NCBI GenBank assembly: GCA_035544895.1
Contig: DASZZM010000096.1
Span: forward strand, 71,253-135,252
Reading direction: 5' to 3'
DNA length: 64,000 nt
Source: JASLEW01 sp035544895
GTDB taxonomy: Bacteria; Acidobacteriota; Thermoanaerobaculia; Multivoradales; UBA5704
Position 1 is the stretch's first letter. Each line of letters opens with the position of its first letter. Below are positions 62,301 to 64,000 of this stretch, piece after piece. The notes under the pieces were generated by a model. It worked only from the letters and a program-made list of their open reading frames with translations, was not told the DNA's origin and made no database searches. The position numbers and the translations under genes are program-made.

Positions 62301-63305
62301 GTGACCCAGCACACGCCGTGCGCGACCCGCCTCGACGGTGTCGGAGGCTATGCCCTGACCGTGGACGTGGAGGAGTGGTACCACAACTGCCTGGTGCCCG
62401 CCTACGTCCATCCCGAGCTGCGGCCGGCGCTGCCCCAGGAGCTCGACCGTCTCCTGCCGTTCCTGCTCGACATGCTCGCCGAGGCCGGAGCGACCGCCAC
62501 CTTCTTCGTCCTCGGCGAGGTCGCCGAGCGCCTGCCCCGCCGCATGCGCGAGATCGCCGCGGCCGGCCACGAGGTCGCCAGCCACGGCTACCTGCACCTG
62601 CGCGCCTGCGGCCGCCCGCTGGATGCCTTCCGGCGCGACATCCGCCGATCCAAGACCCTGCTCGAAGATCTCCTGGGCGAGCCGGTGCTGGGTTTTCGCG
62701 CCCCCGAGTGGTCGCTGCGCCGCCTGAGCAGCCCGCTGGTTCCCCTGGTGGCCGAGGCAGGCTTCCTCTACGACAGCTCGCTCGCCCCCTACTCGTTCTC
62801 CGGCCGGCGCAGCAACCCCCGCTTTGCCTGCCGGCTGGAGTGGCCCGAGGGTCACTTGCCTGGCCCTGATCTCCTGGAGTTCCCGCCGCTCACCTTCGGC
62901 GGCCCCCTGCGCGTCCCGGCCGGCAGCTGGACCGGCAGGCTCGTCCGCCCCTCGCGCCTGGCCGCCGCCGCCGCCCGCCACCTCGCCGAGGGCGGCCTGC
63001 CTGTCATGGTCATCCACCCCTGGGAGCTCTCGGGCGGCCCCACCCCCGGCCCGCTCTCCGGCCTCGCCCGCTTCATCCACGAGACCGGCCGCCGCGACTT
63101 CGCGCCCCGGCTCCGCATCCTCCTGCACTCGCTGCCCTGGCGGTCGCTGCGCACCGCCGCCTCCCTGGCGGGAACCACGGGTACCGTGCCCGCCGCGGCG
63201 GAGGCTGGCATGCCGCGCCTCTCGCTGGTGCCTCACCTTGCAGACTCCCCCGTTCGCGCCCGCCTCTCCAGCGCCGTTCGCCGCCGCCGCCAGCAATGGC
63301 GATGA
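62301..63305 (+). CDS. Polysaccharide deacetylase (NodB fold), DUF3473-type
   Basis: 334 aa. NodB motifs: Asp pair region ALTVDVEEWYHNC, TATFFVLGEVAERLP, metal-binding His pair in HEVASHGYLHLRA, and GFRAPEWSLR. The C-terminal VMVIHPWELSGG is the fifth motif. This pattern matches the deacetylases found beside exopolysaccharide/exosortase loci, which remove N-acetyl groups from a surface polymer, but no other such gene is in view. GTG 62301 begins a normal N-terminus. The stop overlaps the next start (ATGA). Confidence 0.88.
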   Translation: MTQHTPCATRLDGVGGYALTVDVEEWYHNCLVPAYVHPELRPALPQELDRLLPFLLDMLAEAGATATFFVLGEVAERLPRRMREIAAAGHEVASHGYLHLRACGRPLDAFRRDIRRSKTLLEDLLGEPVLGFRAPEWSLRRLSSPLVPLVAEAGFLYDSSLAPYSFSGRRSNPRFACRLEWPEGHLPGPDLLEFPPLTFGGPLRVPAGSWTGRLVRPSRLAAAAARHLAEGGLPVMVIHPWELSGGPTPGPLSGLARFIHETGRRDFAPRLRILLHSLPWRSLRTAASLAGTTGTVPAAAEAGMPRLSLVPHLADSPVRARLSSAVRRRRQQWR

Positions 63306-63484
63306 ACGCGCGGGTCCCGATCGACTACGACGAGATCGGAGAGTTCTGCCGTCGCTGGAAAGTCACGGAGCTCTCCCTCTTTGGCTCGGTTCTGCGGGAC
63401 GACTTCCGGCCGGACAGCGACGACTTGGCTGTCCCTCTCGGGCGGATGACCTCATGCACTGCGGTGATCAAGCGCAGCGCATGA
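63302..63484 (+). pseudogene. Truncated MNT-type nucleotidyltransferase (MntA-like) remnant
   Basis: The 60-codon frame has the start of a minimal nucleotidyltransferase: LSLFGSVLRDDFRPDSD is the catalytic GSxxRDDFxxDSD motif. The expected continuation DVDLLVEF is missing; the sequence reads DDLAVPLGRM and stops. The second half of the fold and the catalytic third acid are gone, so it is probably a decayed antitoxin gene of an MNT/HEPN pair. No HEPN gene is present beside it. Up to 63718 I see no other gene. Confidence 0.6.
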
Positions 63485-63682
63485 AGGCTCTGGCGGTCGC
63501 CGACCCTCTTGACAGCCTTTTTCGCACCCCTCCAGACGTGTCCTGAGATGCGGGCTGGAAGGGGTTCGGGCGGCTCACCAGCGGGCCTCCCCGGCCCGAT
63601 CTCGTGCCAAGCCTCCTCGACCCCTGAGACGACCGCCGATCGGCTTTGCCAACGCCGCCAATGAGCTGAAAAATCATGGGGT

Positions 63683-63688
63683 TACAAT
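63683..63688 (+). promoter_or_regulatory. -10 box (TACAAT) before the HNH gene
   Basis: TACAAT lies about 30 bp before ATG 63719, with AAAGGAGCGG as ribosome site between. No clear -35 box is seen. Confidence 0.4.
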
Positions 63689-63718
63689 GCTCGGCAAGGC
63701 TCGGCAAAGGAGCGGAAG

Positions 63719-64000
63719 ATGACCATCGGAAAACCCGGATACGAGGCGGTTGAGGAGGCCCAGGCGAAGGCTGGCGAGGCCGACCCGAAGGGGATCGGTC
63801 CACCGCCGCCGGTACCGCCCTGCGCGCCCGAGAGGCTCGAAGAGCTCGGCGAGCGCATTGCCGAGTTGGCGGCGCAGATCTCGGCCGCCACCTACGAGCT
63901 GCTGGTCATGCTGCGCGACTTCGATGAGCGCGGCGGGTGGAACAGCGGCTTCCGCTCCTGCGCCCACTGGCTGGGGTGGCGCGTCGGACTCGACCCGGGC
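63719..64000 (+). CDS. DUF222/HNH endonuclease-like protein, 5' part only
   Basis: The first 94 codons run off the window edge. ISAATYELLVMLRDFDERGG followed by FRSCAHWLGWRVGL is the typical N-terminus of DUF222-containing HNH endonuclease-like proteins, which occur in many copies in GC-rich genomes and behave like selfish elements. The nuclease domain itself lies outside the window. Confidence 0.8.
   Translation, partial: MTIGKPGYEAVEEAQAKAGEADPKGIGPPPPVPPCAPERLEELGERIAELAAQISAATYELLVMLRDFDERGGWNSGFRSCAHWLGWRVGLDPG

Noticed and set aside
63302..63484. Intact MntA-type antitoxin
   Set aside because: The catalytic motif breaks off after DSD and the rest of the fold is missing.

Overview
This is a very GC-rich bacterial window with tightly packed genes, many GTG and TTG starts and frequent ATGA/GTGA stop-start overlaps. 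Gram-negative features are a full-length putative outer-membrane barrel, lipoproteins and complex I. Together with Hfq, eukaryotic-type Ser/Thr kinase signalling, secreted subtilase and PKD proteins and a DUF222-type HNH gene, the picture suggests an Acidobacteriota-like or deltaproteobacteria-like soil or sediment organism. That placement is inference; there is no rRNA, tRNA or other phylogenetic marker that I can recognise.

Layout. (1) 0-3 kb: a TauE/SafE permease, a PhyH-type dioxygenase and a zinc-ribbon protein. (2) 3-15.2 kb: a signalling block. It holds a giant multi-pass sensor with a degenerate NTPase-like tail, a DUF4062-like/TIR/SPOR-like membrane protein, an FHA-TM-trypsin-like protease, an FHA/zinc-ribbon protein, a PP2C phosphatase and a transmembrane Ser/Thr kinase. 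The last four would form a phospho-Thr write/erase/read circuit. (3) 15.3-26.6 kb: mostly core genes (miaA, hfq, a lipoprotein, a CDP-alcohol phosphatidyltransferase, dnaE) plus an orphan outer-membrane protein and a small membrane protein. (4) 26.6-35.6 kb: a visibly less GC-rich island. A five-gene overlapping operon encodes a membrane GAF/PAS histidine kinase, a lone receiver, a receiver-GAF-histidine kinase, a receiver-receiver-TIR protein and a receiver-AlbA (Schlafen-like) protein, behind a near-consensus sigma70 promoter. A VapBC module sits beside it. This is the best candidate for an undescribed system: a phosphorelay whose outputs are a TIR domain and an AlbA_2 domain. (5) 35.7-49.5 kb: a CCA/poly(A) nucleotidyltransferase fused to a secreted domain, rsmD, a GT-C-like membrane protein, a DMFA2-tachylectin protein, a VOC enzyme, and secreted BNR/FN3/PKD and subtilisin proteins. 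(6) 49.9-61.7 kb: a respiratory complex I operon nuoA-E-F-G-H-J-K-L-M-N-rex that lacks nuoB, C, D and I. A Rex-operator-like palindrome lies 55 bp before nuoA, so the NADH sensor encoded last probably controls the operon. (7) 61.7-64 kb: HicBA, a polysaccharide deacetylase, a broken MNT nucleotidyltransferase and the start of a DUF222/HNH gene.

A family of short palindromic repeats (core CCGGGTAGGGACCCGG) occurs at five places. Inside genes its tandem period is 30, 30 or 33 bp, so the frame is kept; between genes the period is 28 or 22 bp. A separate 121-bp inverted-repeat element lies at 49.75-49.87 kb.
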